Positions 1 through 9,961 of a stretch of 64,000 bases of DNA are shown here, piece after piece (position 1 is the stretch's first letter; each line of letters starts with the position of its first letter). A model generated the notes under the pieces. The model was not told the origin of the DNA. It did not search any database and worked only from the letters and a program-made list of their open reading frames with translations. The DNA comes from Lachnospiraceae bacterium (GTDB lineage Bacteria > Bacillota > Clostridia > Lachnospirales > Lachnospiraceae), in contig JAFRRM010000004.1 of assembly GCA_017428105.1 (NCBI GenBank), forward strand, positions 1 to 64,000. Reading direction: 5' to 3'. Position numbers and translations under genes: made by a program.

Positions 1-2
1 CC

Positions 3-908
<906 letters not shown>

Positions 909-958
909 TTTAACACCAAGTCTTTCGCCCCTTCGCGGAAGCGGAGGCGCTCTTTACC

Positions 959-1012
959 GGGGACCGTGAAAAATAGACAAAATCGTCTGTTTTTCATGGC
1001 CCCCTGTTTTTT
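959..1012 (+). terminator. Rho-independent terminator of tuf
   Basis: A long stem pairs 959-978 with 985-1004 around a six-base AAAATC loop. It has one bulged A and a few G-U pairs and is followed by a T-run at 1007-1012. It lies about 50 bases after the tuf stop codon. Confidence 0.85.
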
Positions 1013-1068
1013 CGGAAAGCCAAGACATGCAACAGGTCCGGGTCAGACCGGTCCGCTGAGGAAAATAA

Positions 1069-2934
1069 ATGGATATTTTTGACGTGATCTCCCTGCTGGG
1101 CGGCCTGGCCATGTTCCTGTATGGGATGCGGCTGATGGGCGACTCCCTGAAAGAGAACTCCTCCGGCGCGCTGAAAGCGGTCATCGAGAAGGTAACGAAC
1201 AACCCGTTCAAGGCGTTCCTTCTGGGGGTGATGATAACGGCGGTGATCCAGTCCTCCACCGCAACGATCGTCATCACGGCCGGTCTGGTAGGCGCGGGGA
1301 TCCTCTCGCTGCACCAGTCGATGGGCATCATCATCGGCGCGAACGTCGGTACGACCGTGACCGGCCAGATCATCCGGCTGCTGGACGTGGACGCGTCGGG
1401 CTCCTCGTTCCTGCGCTTTTTCCAGCCTTCGACGCTGGCGCCGATCGCCCTGATCATCGGCATGGTGCTGATCATGGGGAACTTCCTGAAGAATTCCCAC
1501 TCGATCGGCCGCATCGCCGTGGGCTTCGGCATCCTGTTCTCCGGCCTGCTGAACATGACCGGCGCGGTGACGTCCCTGGCGGAGTCCGGCATCGTGGAAT
1601 CGCTGTTTTCCGGCCTGGGCGATCATCCGCTGCTGGGATACCTGACCGGCGCGGGCGTCGCGTTCGCCCTGCAGAGCTCTTCGGCATCCATCGGTATCCT
1701 GCAGGCGTTTTCCGCCACGGGACTGCTGAGCTTCAAGGCGATCTATACGATCATCGTCGGCATTTATCTGGGCGACTGCGTGACCACGGCCATCGTCTGC
1801 TGGATCGGCGCCAAAGCGGAGCCCAAGCGGGTCGGCGTGATCAACATCGTTTTCAATCTGTGCAAAACAGCGGCGGTCCTGGTAGGGGTCACCGTGATCC
1901 ATCATATCGGCTGGCTGGATGCTCTCTGGGAAAGGCCCGTCAATTCCAGCATCATCGCCAACACCAATACGGTATTCAACCTGGGAAGCGCGCTGCTGTT
2001 TCTTCCGCTGCTGAACAGTTTTGAACGGATGAGCCTCAAACTGGTCAAGGACGATCCGGTCCCCGCCCTGAAATACAAGGACGAACTGGACGCGCTGAAC
2101 CCGGTCTTCTTCAATACCCCTGCGCTGGCGCTCCGCAGCTGCTACAACCTGCTGCTGACCATTTTCCGGTCCGCCCGCAGCAATATCGAAAAGTCCTTCC
2201 GCCTGCTGGAGCGCTACGATGACGCGCTGCACAAGGAGATCCTGGCGGAAGAGGACGAGATCGACCACATGACGGACCGGATCGGCCGGTATACCGTCGA
2301 GCTGCTGCCGCATCTGCGGCTGGAGGATCACGTCGCGATCCTGAACCAGTATTATAAAGTGATGGCGGAATTCGAGCGTCTGGGCGACCACGCGGTCAAT
2401 ATCGCCGATCACGCGGCCGCGCTGAAAAAGAACAACACGAAGTTTTCCGCCATGGCCATGTCCGAACTGGCTGTTCTGGAATCGGCCATCATGGGCGTGC
2501 TGGACGAGGCGGAGCAGACCTTCAAGAAGCGCGACGTGGACGCCGCCCGCCGCATCGAACCGATCGTGCAGGTGATCTCGGAGATCGTTGCGGAACTCAA
2601 GAAAAACCACCTGCGCCGCATGAGCCGCGGCGAGTGCGACATCTACGCGGACGCGGGCTTCACCAATCTGATGACGGAATTCCGCCGCATCGCGGCCATC
2701 TGCTCCAACGTCGGCATCGCCACCATGGTCCGCGTCTATCCGGAACTGGCCGACCACGAGCACCTCTACTTCGAGTCCCTCCACCAGGGCGGCGACCGGG
2801 AGTTCAATGAGACGTACGAGCGGACCTACGCCCGGTATTTCTCTCTGCTGCGGAAGCCGGAGGAGGCAGGACCCCTGCCGCAGTCTCCGGTGACGGATTA
2901 TCCGGAAGCGGACCAGCCGGAGATCGGGGAGTGA
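1069..2934 (+). CDS. Na/Pi cotransporter family protein with PhoU-like C-terminus
   Basis: This 621-aa inner-membrane protein has the two Na_Pi_cotrans repeats of the NptA/YjbB family. The inverted-repeat signature motifs are QSSTATIVI at about residue 61 and QSSSASIGI at about residue 202, within 8 or so hydrophobic helices up to roughly residue 320. From about 350 to 580 the protein is helical and charged (RSARSNIEKSFRLLERYDD, EFERLGDHAVNIADHA), as in PhoU domains. It probably moves phosphate with sodium, and the PhoU-like tail may regulate it. The start is the ATG after TGAGGAAAATAA. It stands alone between two terminators. Substrate direction is inferred from the family. Confidence 0.9.
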   Translation: MDIFDVISLLGGLAMFLYGMRLMGDSLKENSSGALKAVIEKVTNNPFKAFLLGVMITAVIQSSTATIVITAGLVGAGILSLHQSMGIIIGANVGTTVTGQIIRLLDVDASGSSFLRFFQPSTLAPIALIIGMVLIMGNFLKNSHSIGRIAVGFGILFSGLLNMTGAVTSLAESGIVESLFSGLGDHPLLGYLTGAGVAFALQSSSASIGILQAFSATGLLSFKAIYTIIVGIYLGDCVTTAIVCWIGAKAEPKRVGVINIVFNLCKTAAVLVGVTVIHHIGWLDALWERPVNSSIIANTNTVFNLGSALLFLPLLNSFERMSLKLVKDDPVPALKYKDELDALNPVFFNTPALALRSCYNLLLTIFRSARSNIEKSFRLLERYDDALHKEILAEEDEIDHMTDRIGRYTVELLPHLRLEDHVAILNQYYKVMAEFERLGDHAVNIADHAAALKKNNTKFSAMAMSELAVLESAIMGVLDEAEQTFKKRDVDAARRIEPIVQVISEIVAELKKNHLRRMSRGECDIYADAGFTNLMTEFRRIAAICSNVGIATMVRVYPELADHEHLYFESLHQGGDREFNETYERTYARYFSLLRKPEEAGPLPQSPVTDYPEADQPEIGE

Positions 2935-2956
2935 CTCCGGCACCGCATTCGAAAAT

Positions 2957-2986
2957 GGGCATCCCGCCGGGATGTCCTTTTTGTTT
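2957..2986 (+). terminator. Terminator after the Na/Pi cotransporter
   Basis: A 9-bp stem (2957-2965 with 2969-2977) closes on a GCC loop and is followed by a T-rich run (TTTTTGTTT). It lies 22 bases past the stop codon. Confidence 0.8.
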
Positions 2987-3066
2987 GGCACACCGCGCGC
3001 GCTGATATCAAACCGCGCCCCGGGCCGGGAGGGATCCGGACAGGACGCGAAGCGGCAAAGGACCTG

Positions 3067-3095
3067 TTGACAAGTCAGAATGCCGGATATAGAAT
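3067..3095 (+). promoter_or_regulatory. Promoter of the TIR-domain gene
   Basis: TTGACA (3067-3072), a 17-base spacer and TAGAAT (3090-3095) match a sigma-A promoter. The start codon is 33 bases downstream. Confidence 0.7.
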
Positions 3096-3128
3096 TGATT
3101 CATAAATCCATCTGCAGAGGATCGATCC

Positions 3129-4634
3129 ATGATCAGCGCCAATATCACTCCGTACGAAGGAGATGCTCCGTATATTTTTGTCAGCTATGCGCACGATGAT
3201 TCTGCCGTCGTCCTGCCGATCCTGGAAAAACTGCATAAAGCAGGCTGCCGGATCTGGTACGATGAAGGCATCGCGCCGGGCAGCGAATGGCCGGAAAATA
3301 TCGCGGAACACCTGAACCGAAGCCGGGTGTTCCTTGCTTTTATTTCCGGAGCCTCCATCGAATCGCCGAACTGCCGCCGGGAAGTCAACTACGCCCTGTC
3401 AAAGAGAAAGGACTTCCTGGGGATCATACTGGAAAAAACGGACATGTCTCCCGGGATGGAGATGCAGCTGTCCTCGCAGCAGTGCATCCTCCGCCACAAT
3501 TACAGAACGGAAGAAGCTTTCCTGAACAAAGTCCTGGGAAGCAGGATCCTGGATCCGTGCCGGGAAGAGACGGCCGCACCGGCGAAAGCGTCGGAGAGCG
3601 GAAAAAAACCGACCGCGAAGATCAGGCCGTGGATCATCGCCGCCGCGGTCTTATGTCTGGCGGTCATCGGAGCCCTGATTATCTCCGGTCTGGGACGTTC
3701 CGGGAAACAGAACGACCCGTCCGGGACGGCAGGGACGGAAAGTCGCGAAGCAGTGCAGAATGAAACGACGGTGGATTTAGTGACTGCCGAAACGGAACAG
3801 GCTTCCTCTGCCGGGCCGACTGCCACTGCAGCAGCATCAACCACTACCGCAGCACCGACCACTACTGCAGCACCAACCACTACCGCAGCGCCGGCAACCA
3901 CCGCAGCACCGGCCACTACTGAAGCACCGGCCACTACTGAAGCGCCGACCACTACCGCAGCGCCGACCACCGCCGCCGTCCCGCCCACCACGGCCGGAAC
4001 GATCGATCTCAAGGTGGGCGACCGCGTTTATTTCGGCACATATGAACAGGACAACGACCTGTCCAACGGCAGAGAGACGATCGAATGGATCGTCATGGGC
4101 GTCTTTGACGATTACATCGACCTGATCAGTCTGCACATCCTGGACGTGGTGCCCTTCCACGGGACCTCTTCCCCGGTCGTATATTCCGGGAGCAGCATCA
4201 ACGAATACCTGAACAGGGAATTCCTTCTGTATTCCTTTACGGACGCGGAGGTGCAGGGCATGCTGGACGTCAGCGCCCCGGCCACGGACAATCCGGAATA
4301 CCGGATCACGGACCAGGGCGGGACCGTCACGGAAAAAGTCTATCTCCCGTCTGCTGCCAAGGCGGCGGAGTTCCTGCCCACCGATCTTGCCCGCCGCTGT
4401 GCCGGGACCGCTTACGCCAAAGCGAACGGTCTGCACGTGAATGAAAACGGGCACAGCCCCTGGTGGACCCGCACCATGGGCGAAGACAACACCCACGCCG
4501 TGATCGTCCGCAGCAGCGGCGAAGTGAACTGGCAGGGCTGGGACGTCACCGGCGCGGACTATTTCGACATCGGCTTCCGGCCCTGCATCCGCGTCGACCG
4601 GGAGACGGCAGAGCAATTATATCAGAAACCGTAA
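3129..4634 (+). CDS. TIR-domain single-pass membrane protein with extracellular DUF6273-like domain
   Basis: The 501-aa protein has three parts. Residues 13-125 are a TIR domain (YIFVSYAHDD near the start, IWYDEGIAPGSEW in the middle, SPNCRREVNYAL later); Glu85 sits where TIR NADases carry their catalytic glutamate. One transmembrane helix follows at about 168-189 (WIIAAAVLCLAVIGALIISG). Then comes a Thr/Ala/Pro linker with a 6-residue period (about 236-290) and a C-terminal domain of about 200 aa resembling DUF6273 (VYFGTYEQDN, IEWIVM, INEYLNREFL, WWTRTMG, GFRPCIRV). The expected topology is TIR inside, DUF6273 outside, as in a one-pass receptor. NAD cleavage, scaffolding or signalling are all possible; none is shown. 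It has its own promoter and terminator. Confidence 0.85.
   Translation: MISANITPYEGDAPYIFVSYAHDDSAVVLPILEKLHKAGCRIWYDEGIAPGSEWPENIAEHLNRSRVFLAFISGASIESPNCRREVNYALSKRKDFLGIILEKTDMSPGMEMQLSSQQCILRHNYRTEEAFLNKVLGSRILDPCREETAAPAKASESGKKPTAKIRPWIIAAAVLCLAVIGALIISGLGRSGKQNDPSGTAGTESREAVQNETTVDLVTAETEQASSAGPTATAAASTTTAAPTTTAAPTTTAAPATTAAPATTEAPATTEAPTTTAAPTTAAVPPTTAGTIDLKVGDRVYFGTYEQDNDLSNGRETIEWIVMGVFDDYIDLISLHILDVVPFHGTSSPVVYSGSSINEYLNREFLLYSFTDAEVQGMLDVSAPATDNPEYRITDQGGTVTEKVYLPSAAKAAEFLPTDLARRCAGTAYAKANGLHVNENGHSPWWTRTMGEDNTHAVIVRSSGEVNWQGWDVTGADYFDIGFRPCIRVDRETAEQLYQKP
3836..3993 (+). repeat. 18-bp period low-complexity repeat coding TTTAAP
   Basis: Roughly eight to nine imperfect copies of an 18-base unit encode the Thr-Thr-Ala-Ala-Pro linker between the membrane helix and the outer domain of the TIR protein. 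Third positions vary between copies, so the array is not freshly expanded. Confidence 0.85.
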
Positions 4635-4656
4635 GGAAATAAGGAAACGGCGCCAT

Positions 4657-4709
4657 CGGGGACGATCCTTCCGCACAAGAGGAAGGACCGTCCCCGTTAT
4701 TGTTTTTTT
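4657..4709 (+). terminator. Terminator after the TIR gene
   Basis: A 16-bp stem with one A/C mismatch pairs 4657-4672 with 4681-4696, and TTATTGTTTTTTT follows. The stem contains the GGGGACG...CGTCCCC motif that recurs in hairpins across the window. Confidence 0.85.
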
Positions 4710-4732
4710 AGGGTAAAAAGCAAACTACAACC

Positions 4733-4761
4733 GTGCGGACCGCTCCCCTTTGTGATATACT
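4733..4761 (+). promoter_or_regulatory. Extended -10 promoter of the kinase gene
   Basis: TGTGATATACT gives a TGn-extended -10 box (TATACT at 4756-4761). The -35 position holds GTGCGG, a weak match. The kinase start is 33 bases downstream behind GGAGGCGATAAAA. Confidence 0.6.
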
Positions 4762-4793
4762 GTTATTGACCATTATTTTCGGAGGCGATAAAA

Positions 4794-7358
4794 ATGACGG
4801 CACCCTGGAAGGGAGTCTGGCCGGAATGGGTCTGTGAAAAACGGATCGGACAGGGTTCCTGCGGCACGGTGTACCAGGCTGTCCGCGGAAAAGGAGAAGC
4901 GGCGGAACGGGCCGCTGTTAAGGTGATCCATATTCCGCAGAGCGAGGCCGAAACGGAGATGCTGCGTTCCGAGGGCATGACGGAGGAGGAGAGCCGGGAG
5001 TATTTCGACGCGGTCGTGGAGGACCTGCTTTCCGAGGTCAGCCTGAGCAGCGGGCTGTCGGATCACCGGAACGTCGTGCGGGTGGAGGATTATGCCGTGG
5101 AGCCCCGGCGGGACGGTCTGGGGGCCACCATTTTCATCCGCATGGAACTGCTCACGCCGCTGAGCGTTTACCTGTCGGACAAAACCCTCCCGGAAGACGA
5201 TGTGATCCGTCTGGGCCGGGACATCTGCCGCGCGCTGATCTGCTGCCATAAGGCGGGCATTCTCCACCGCGACGTCAAACCCGAAAATATCTTTGTTGAC
5301 AAGGAAGGCAATTTCAAACTGGGCGATTTCGGGATCGCCCGGCGCATCGAGCACGCGTCCACCTGCCTGACCCGGGTGGGGACGCCTTTTTACGCGGCGC
5401 CGGAAGTGGCCTTTTCTTCCCAATACGACGGCCGGGCGGACATCTATTCGCTGGGCCTGGTGCTGTACCGTCTGCTCAATCACAACCGCCTGCCCTTCAT
5501 GGAAGGCAAGCGCCTGCTGACTCCGGCGGACCGGAACATGGCCATGGAGCGGCGCCGCAGCGGGGAAAGCCTGCCCGCGCCGCTGGAGGCGTCGGAGCGC
5601 CTGGCGGACGTGATCCGGAAGGCCTGCGCGTTCAAACCGGAGGACCGCTATCAGACCGCGGAGGAGTTTTATGAGGCGTTGAGCGGCGAGGAAAAGAAGC
5701 GGGCGCTGCCGCTCTGGCGGCGGAAAGGGATCGTCGCGGCTGCGCTGGCGGTCATCGTGCTGGGCATCGCGGGATTCGGATGGCAGAGAGGATGGTTCGC
5801 AAGAGTGCAGAAGAGAGAACCGGAACCGGCGGCCGTTTCTTCCGCAGAGAGCGACATGTCTGCCGGAGCAGTCTCTGCTGAGATCCCGGATGACTCGGAT
5901 CCGCCGCAAAAAACAGACCTTTCTGAACAGGCAGCGATGACAGCCGCAAGGGAACTTTCTTCGGACGAATCTATGACTGCCGTGCCGGATCCTGCCACGG
6001 AAGTGCTTTCAGCGGCCGCAGAACTTACAACGACAGCAGAACTGACGACAACAGCAGCCCCGACGATGGCAGAGCCTGCGACGACAGCCGCCCCGACGAC
6101 AGAAGCGCCGACGACGACAGCAGAGCCGACGACAACGGCAGCCCCGACGATCGCAGAGCCTGCGACGACAGCAGCCCCTACGACAGAAGCGCCCACGACG
6201 ACGGCGGTACCGACGACCACGCCTGCCCCGACAACGACAGCAGCGCCGCCAACTACGGCCCCGCCGCCTACCACAGCTGCACCTACCACCCCTGCCCCGC
6301 CGCCTACAACTCCGGCCCCGCCGCCTACCACGGCCGCTGAAGTTCCGCCTGACGAAGTTCCCGAAGATACATTCACTTTTATGCTGAATGCGGATGGACA
6401 GTCTTATTCCATAACAGGCACAAAAACATTGGAATTCAGCACGCATGTCACATTGCCCAGCTACTATAAAGACTTGCCCGTTACGAACATTAAAACCGGT
6501 TTATTCCGGAATGCCCGCTTTGAAGGCGGTCTGACGCTGCCTTCGAAACTCAGACGGATCGAAGATTCGACTTTCAGAAACAGTTATATTGCGGGACGCC
6601 TGACGATCCCGGGCAGTGTAAAGTTTATCGCAAGCTGGGCCTTTTCCAATGTGTCAGCTGACGAGATCGTTCTGAAAGAGGGCGTGAAAACAATGGAGTC
6701 TGTCGCGTTCGGCAGTCTGCAGGGCCATCCTTCGGTCACGATCCCTTCTACAGTCGTGGGGAACGACAATGTTTTTTCAGCGGATGGGAGCTGCCGCACA
6801 GCTCATTTAAATGTTCTGACGATCAATTCCCAGTCTTTCCTGGATGCGTCCGCGGAATCGGGAATCGGGTCCTTTACGGTAGATTCGATCAAACTGGGAG
6901 ACAACATTACCGGATTCCGTGTGATCGACGGGTGTCTGATCCAGACATCCCGGAAATTGCTGCTGAAAGCCTGCCGCCAGTTCAGCATCCCGGGCGGCGG
7001 AGTCGTGGAGATCATTGACCACGGTCCGTTTTATACGGATTTCAACGGGGAACCCGAAGTGTGGGATCTGCCGGAGATCTATTTTCCGGAAGGAGTGAAA
7101 GAGTTCCGGGCTATTTCCTACAGCTCTACCATATACAGCATTCACATCCCTCACAGCACGACATATATCCACCCCCAGTCTTTGACCGGAGGAAGCCTGA
7201 TGAATATTTTTTACAATGGGACCATGGAGGAATGGATCGCATTGACGAAAAAAGAAAAAGACATGTATGATTACTGGCAGTATGGTTCGGGGCTGAAAGT
7301 CGGATGCACCGACGGTGTCCTGCAGTTTCGGTCGGGAGGCTGGAAAAAGACATCATAA
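4794..7358 (+). CDS. Receptor-like Ser/Thr protein kinase with extracellular BspA-type repeats
   Basis: This 854-aa protein starts with a Hanks-type kinase domain (about 10-295): glycine loop IGQGSCGTV (18-26), AAVKV with Lys43, HRDVKPEN with catalytic Asp160, DFG with Asp178, then an APE motif. All key residues are intact, so it should be active. A single helix (about 309-328, IVAAALAVIVLGIAGFGW) crosses the membrane. Residues 400-525 are a Thr/Pro/Ala linker. Residues 530-830 form a BspA-like leucine-rich repeat domain (LTLPSKLRRIEDSTF, LTIPGSVKFIASWAF, IFYNGTMEEWIAL). PASTA repeats, usual in Bacillota PknB, are absent. The likely role is sensing an outside ligand or surface and phosphorylating cytoplasmic targets; both are unknown. 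Confidence 0.9.
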   Translation: MTAPWKGVWPEWVCEKRIGQGSCGTVYQAVRGKGEAAERAAVKVIHIPQSEAETEMLRSEGMTEEESREYFDAVVEDLLSEVSLSSGLSDHRNVVRVEDYAVEPRRDGLGATIFIRMELLTPLSVYLSDKTLPEDDVIRLGRDICRALICCHKAGILHRDVKPENIFVDKEGNFKLGDFGIARRIEHASTCLTRVGTPFYAAPEVAFSSQYDGRADIYSLGLVLYRLLNHNRLPFMEGKRLLTPADRNMAMERRRSGESLPAPLEASERLADVIRKACAFKPEDRYQTAEEFYEALSGEEKKRALPLWRRKGIVAAALAVIVLGIAGFGWQRGWFARVQKREPEPAAVSSAESDMSAGAVSAEIPDDSDPPQKTDLSEQAAMTAARELSSDESMTAVPDPATEVLSAAAELTTTAELTTTAAPTMAEPATTAAPTTEAPTTTAEPTTTAAPTIAEPATTAAPTTEAPTTTAVPTTTPAPTTTAAPPTTAPPPTTAAPTTPAPPPTTPAPPPTTAAEVPPDEVPEDTFTFMLNADGQSYSITGTKTLEFSTHVTLPSYYKDLPVTNIKTGLFRNARFEGGLTLPSKLRRIEDSTFRNSYIAGRLTIPGSVKFIASWAFSNVSADEIVLKEGVKTMESVAFGSLQGHPSVTIPSTVVGNDNVFSADGSCRTAHLNVLTINSQSFLDASAESGIGSFTVDSIKLGDNITGFRVIDGCLIQTSRKLLLKACRQFSIPGGGVVEIIDHGPFYTDFNGEPEVWDLPEIYFPEGVKEFRAISYSSTIYSIHIPHSTTYIHPQSLTGGSLMNIFYNGTMEEWIALTKKEKDMYDYWQYGSGLKVGCTDGVLQFRSGGWKKTS
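6020..6345 (+). repeat. Linker repeat in the kinase gene with an 84-bp tandem duplication
   Basis: The linker is coded by an 18-base period array. Within it an 84-base block (28 codons) starting at 6054 is repeated at 6138 with few changes: the peptides begin AAPTMAEPATTAAPTTEAP and AAPTIAEPATTAAPTTEAP. Linker length can therefore change by unequal recombination. Confidence 0.85.
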
Positions 7359-7467
7359 TTTATACTGGTTTCGATGGGAACAGCAGCATAAGATCACAAA
7401 AACTGCAGAGACGACTTTTTCGTCCCTGCAGTTTTTTATGAGACTCACCTGTTATGAGACTCACCTG

Positions 7468-8595
7468 TTATTTGCTGTACGATCTCTCCCACACATCCGT
7501 ATACGTCATCATCGGATCCTCCGCCAGCAGGCACAGCATCAGGAAGCAGTCGTACGGCAGCGCGGCGTACAGTTCCCCGAAGCCGCAGGAGGAGAGGAGG
7601 CCGTTCGTTTCCTCCGTGAAGGCCATATAGCGGCGGCGGGGCGGCATTTCATCGCTTTCGACCTGGCTCCAGATGAAGAAGTTCAGGGTGGTCAGGTCGC
7701 TGCGGATGACCGGGATCTCGCGGCGCAGGAGGGAGTTGATGCGCTGACGGGTCAGGCGCTTATCATCGAAGAGGGGGTACAGGGCGGACTGCTTGGCCGG
7801 GACCAGGTTGCCGTATGCGTCTTTGGGAACGACGGAATAGAGGATGTGCTCCATGTCGGCCGCCGTGATCTCGTCGGTCAGGATGGGGTCGAGCTGGCGG
7901 ACGGTGCGGTTGTAATTGGCGGCCAGGAGGGAGCGGGCGTTTTCATAGAGCTGTTCAAAAGTGCGGAACTGAAGATCGCTGCGGCCCGGCAGGTCGCGGG
8001 TCTTCTGTTCTTTCAGCAGCGCCATCAGTTCGGCTTCCCGGGTGCCTGGACCCGCGGTCCAGTCCTCCCGCTCGTATTTCTCCCGGATCTGCTCAAATTT
8101 GGGCCAGGTGTAACCGTTTTCATAGCACCAGGCGCAGATCAGTTCCCGGGGATCTTCCGGCCGGAGCGTCGTTTCATGCAGGGCTTTGACAAAAAAGTCG
8201 TCCACTTCCGCCCGCGTCAGGCCGAGGCCGAAACCGAGCAGCAGGACCGTGCTGCGGCTTGCGGTCTTCTGGCTCAGCCAGTTGGCGCTGGCCGCGCTGA
8301 GTTTGGTGGTGGAGGGATGAAAAGAAGCGGGCGTATGATGCTCGTGGAATGCGGTCTTGATGATGTCCTGATAAGCGGAAAGCGGAACGGCGGAGAACGG
8401 CCCGGTCAGTTCCGCGTTCTCATACAGAAAACGCTTCAGATACTCGCAGAAGGGGATCTGCCGCATCCGCGCGGACAGGCACTCGTAGATCATGGCCGCT
8501 TCCCGTTTGTGGAAGTCGGGATGGTCCGCCACGTCGTAAAAAGCATCCCAGCCGCGGTCGGTAAAATAAAGGATGTCATCGGAATATTCTTTCAT
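7468..8595 (-). CDS. Conserved hypothetical protein, 375 aa
   Basis: I do not recognise a named family with confidence. The protein has no signal peptide or membrane helix and looks like an all-helical cytoplasmic protein. It contains LGFGLGLTRAEVDDFFVKAL and CWCYENGY-like segments (ELICAWCYENGYTW), a style I associate with uncharacterised Clostridia proteins. The start at 8595 follows AAAGAGGTGCGCG. A perfect TATAAT lies upstream on the same strand (8615-8620 on the + strand as ATTATA), though the -35 box is poor. It is transcribed toward the kinase gene. The overlapping + strand frame of 442 codons is a shadow. Confidence 0.7.
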   Translation of the reverse strand: MKEYSDDILYFTDRGWDAFYDVADHPDFHKREAAMIYECLSARMRQIPFCEYLKRFLYENAELTGPFSAVPLSAYQDIIKTAFHEHHTPASFHPSTTKLSAASANWLSQKTASRSTVLLLGFGLGLTRAEVDDFFVKALHETTLRPEDPRELICAWCYENGYTWPKFEQIREKYEREDWTAGPGTREAELMALLKEQKTRDLPGRSDLQFRTFEQLYENARSLLAANYNRTVRQLDPILTDEITAADMEHILYSVVPKDAYGNLVPAKQSALYPLFDDKRLTRQRINSLLRREIPVIRSDLTTLNFFIWSQVESDEMPPRRRYMAFTEETNGLLSSCGFGELYAALPYDCFLMLCLLAEDPMMTYTDVWERSYSK

Positions 8596-8850
8596 CGCGC
8601 ACCTCTTTTAAATCATTATACCTCAGAAGAAACGACTTTGTAGTTTGTTTTTTACGTTTGACGGAGAAAATGGTGAAGGGAAACGGTCCGCTGTCGTTTT
8701 ACGGGGAAAGGATGGCCGGCGGCCGCCGGAGGAAGGACGCGGCGGACGAGGGGAAAACACGGGGAATGTATCGTGTTTTCCCGAAGAATCAATAAAAAAC
8801 GGGCGGTCCTGCCGCCCGTTTCCGGGAAGATGACAAGGGGAGGTCTCCCG

Positions 8851-9873
8851 TCATCCGTTCTGTTCTGCCAGCACTTTCCAGTAATCCTCGTAATTGTCCT
8901 GCAGCAGGCGGGGCGTGTCCAGGCCGTACGGGCATTTGGAGGAGCAGGAGCCGCAGTGCAGGCAGTTTTCGATCTGATGCATCTTTTCCTGCCAGGCTTC
9001 GGTAAGCCAGTCCTTGGCCGGAGCGCGGCGCAGCATCAGGCTCATGCGGGCGCAGTTGTTGATCTCGATGCCCATGGGGCACGGCATGCAGTAGCCGCAG
9101 CCGCGGCAGAAATCGCCGGCCAGCTCGGCCCGGTCTTTTTCGATCGTCGCCTGACGCTCCGGGGTGAGCTCCGCGCCGTTTTTCACCACGTCCAGGAACT
9201 GCTCCAGCTCCCAGCCGCGCTGCACGCCCCAGATGGGGACGACGATGTCCTTCGTTTCCATATAGGCGGCCGCGGTGTAGCCGTCGCGGATCAGGCCGCC
9301 GGCCAGCGCCTTCATGGCGATGAAGCCCATGCCTTTTTCGCGGCAGGCATCGACCAGTTCTTCCTCCTGCGGTCCGGACAGATAGCTGTACGGGAACTGC
9401 AGCGTGGCGTACAGGCCGGATTCAATGGCTTCCTGCGCTACGGCCAGACGGTGGTTGGTGATGGAGATGTGGCGGATCTTGCCTTCCTCCTTTGCCTTCA
9501 GGGCCGCTTCGTACAGGCCGTCGGCTCCGCCGGGCTTGGGGCAGAAGGCGGGGTTGTGGAACTGGTAAACGTCGATGTAATCCGTCTCAAGGGTGCGCAG
9601 ACTGGTCTCCAGGTCCTTCCACATACCCTCTGCCGTGACGGCGCCGGTCTTGGTGGCGATGATGAGCTTGTCCCGCATCCCCTTGAACGCGTAGCCCAGT
9701 TTCTCTTCACTGTCCGAATAGGCGCGGGCGGTGTCAAAATAATTCATACCGCCGTCGTACGCGCGGCGCAGCAGTGAAGCCGCTTCTTCTTTGGAAATGC
9801 GCTGGATCGGCAGCGCGCCGAATCCGTTCTTTTCGATCTCAATACCGGTATTTCCCAGCTGAATGCGTTTCAT
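8851..9873 (-). CDS. Aldo/keto reductase with two C-terminal 4Fe-4S motifs
   Basis: The 340-aa protein has an aldo/keto reductase barrel (MKRIQLGNTGIEIEKNGFG, MNYFDTARAYSDSEEKLG with the Tyr of the catalytic set, IIATKTG with the Lys) followed by a ferredoxin-like tail. The tail holds CRGCGYCMPCP and, about 50 residues later, CLHCGSCSSKCP, two sets of four cysteines. Such enzymes occur in anaerobes as oxidoreductases of unknown substrate. I place the start at 9873 rather than 9993 because AGAAGGAG precedes it and the family begins at MKRIQLG; the extra 40 residues are arginine-rich and unlike any AKR. Confidence 0.88.
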   Translation of the reverse strand: MKRIQLGNTGIEIEKNGFGALPIQRISKEEAASLLRRAYDGGMNYFDTARAYSDSEEKLGYAFKGMRDKLIIATKTGAVTAEGMWKDLETSLRTLETDYIDVYQFHNPAFCPKPGGADGLYEAALKAKEEGKIRHISITNHRLAVAQEAIESGLYATLQFPYSYLSGPQEEELVDACREKGMGFIAMKALAGGLIRDGYTAAAYMETKDIVVPIWGVQRGWELEQFLDVVKNGAELTPERQATIEKDRAELAGDFCRGCGYCMPCPMGIEINNCARMSLMLRRAPAKDWLTEAWQEKMHQIENCLHCGSCSSKCPYGLDTPRLLQDNYEDYWKVLAEQNG

Positions 9874-9931
9874 GCGATCTCTCCTTCTGAACCTCCGAAC
9901 CAATAATTTCCGAAACGATACTCTGCCCCGC

Positions 9932-9961
9932 AGTATACCACACCGCACCGCGCCTTGGCAA
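9932..9961 (-). promoter_or_regulatory. Promoter of the aldo/keto reductase gene
   Basis: On the minus strand TTGCCA (9956-9961), an 18-base spacer and TATACT (9932-9937) with a preceding TGG extended element face the reductase gene. Confidence 0.5.

Noticed and set aside
994..2991. Long minus-strand frame of 665 codons opposite the Na/Pi cotransporter
   Set aside because: It is rich in Arg/His/Gln/Asp in a way typical of antisense shadows of GC-rich genes, has no domain, and the + strand gene is a clear family member.
3836..6345. Short-period repeats that could suggest a CRISPR array
   Set aside because: No unique spacers; the repeats are in-frame codons for Thr/Ala/Pro linkers.
7315..8643. 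442-codon + strand frame over the 375-aa gene
   Set aside because: Low-information composition, no ribosome site, begins inside the kinase gene; the minus-strand gene has a good start and composition.
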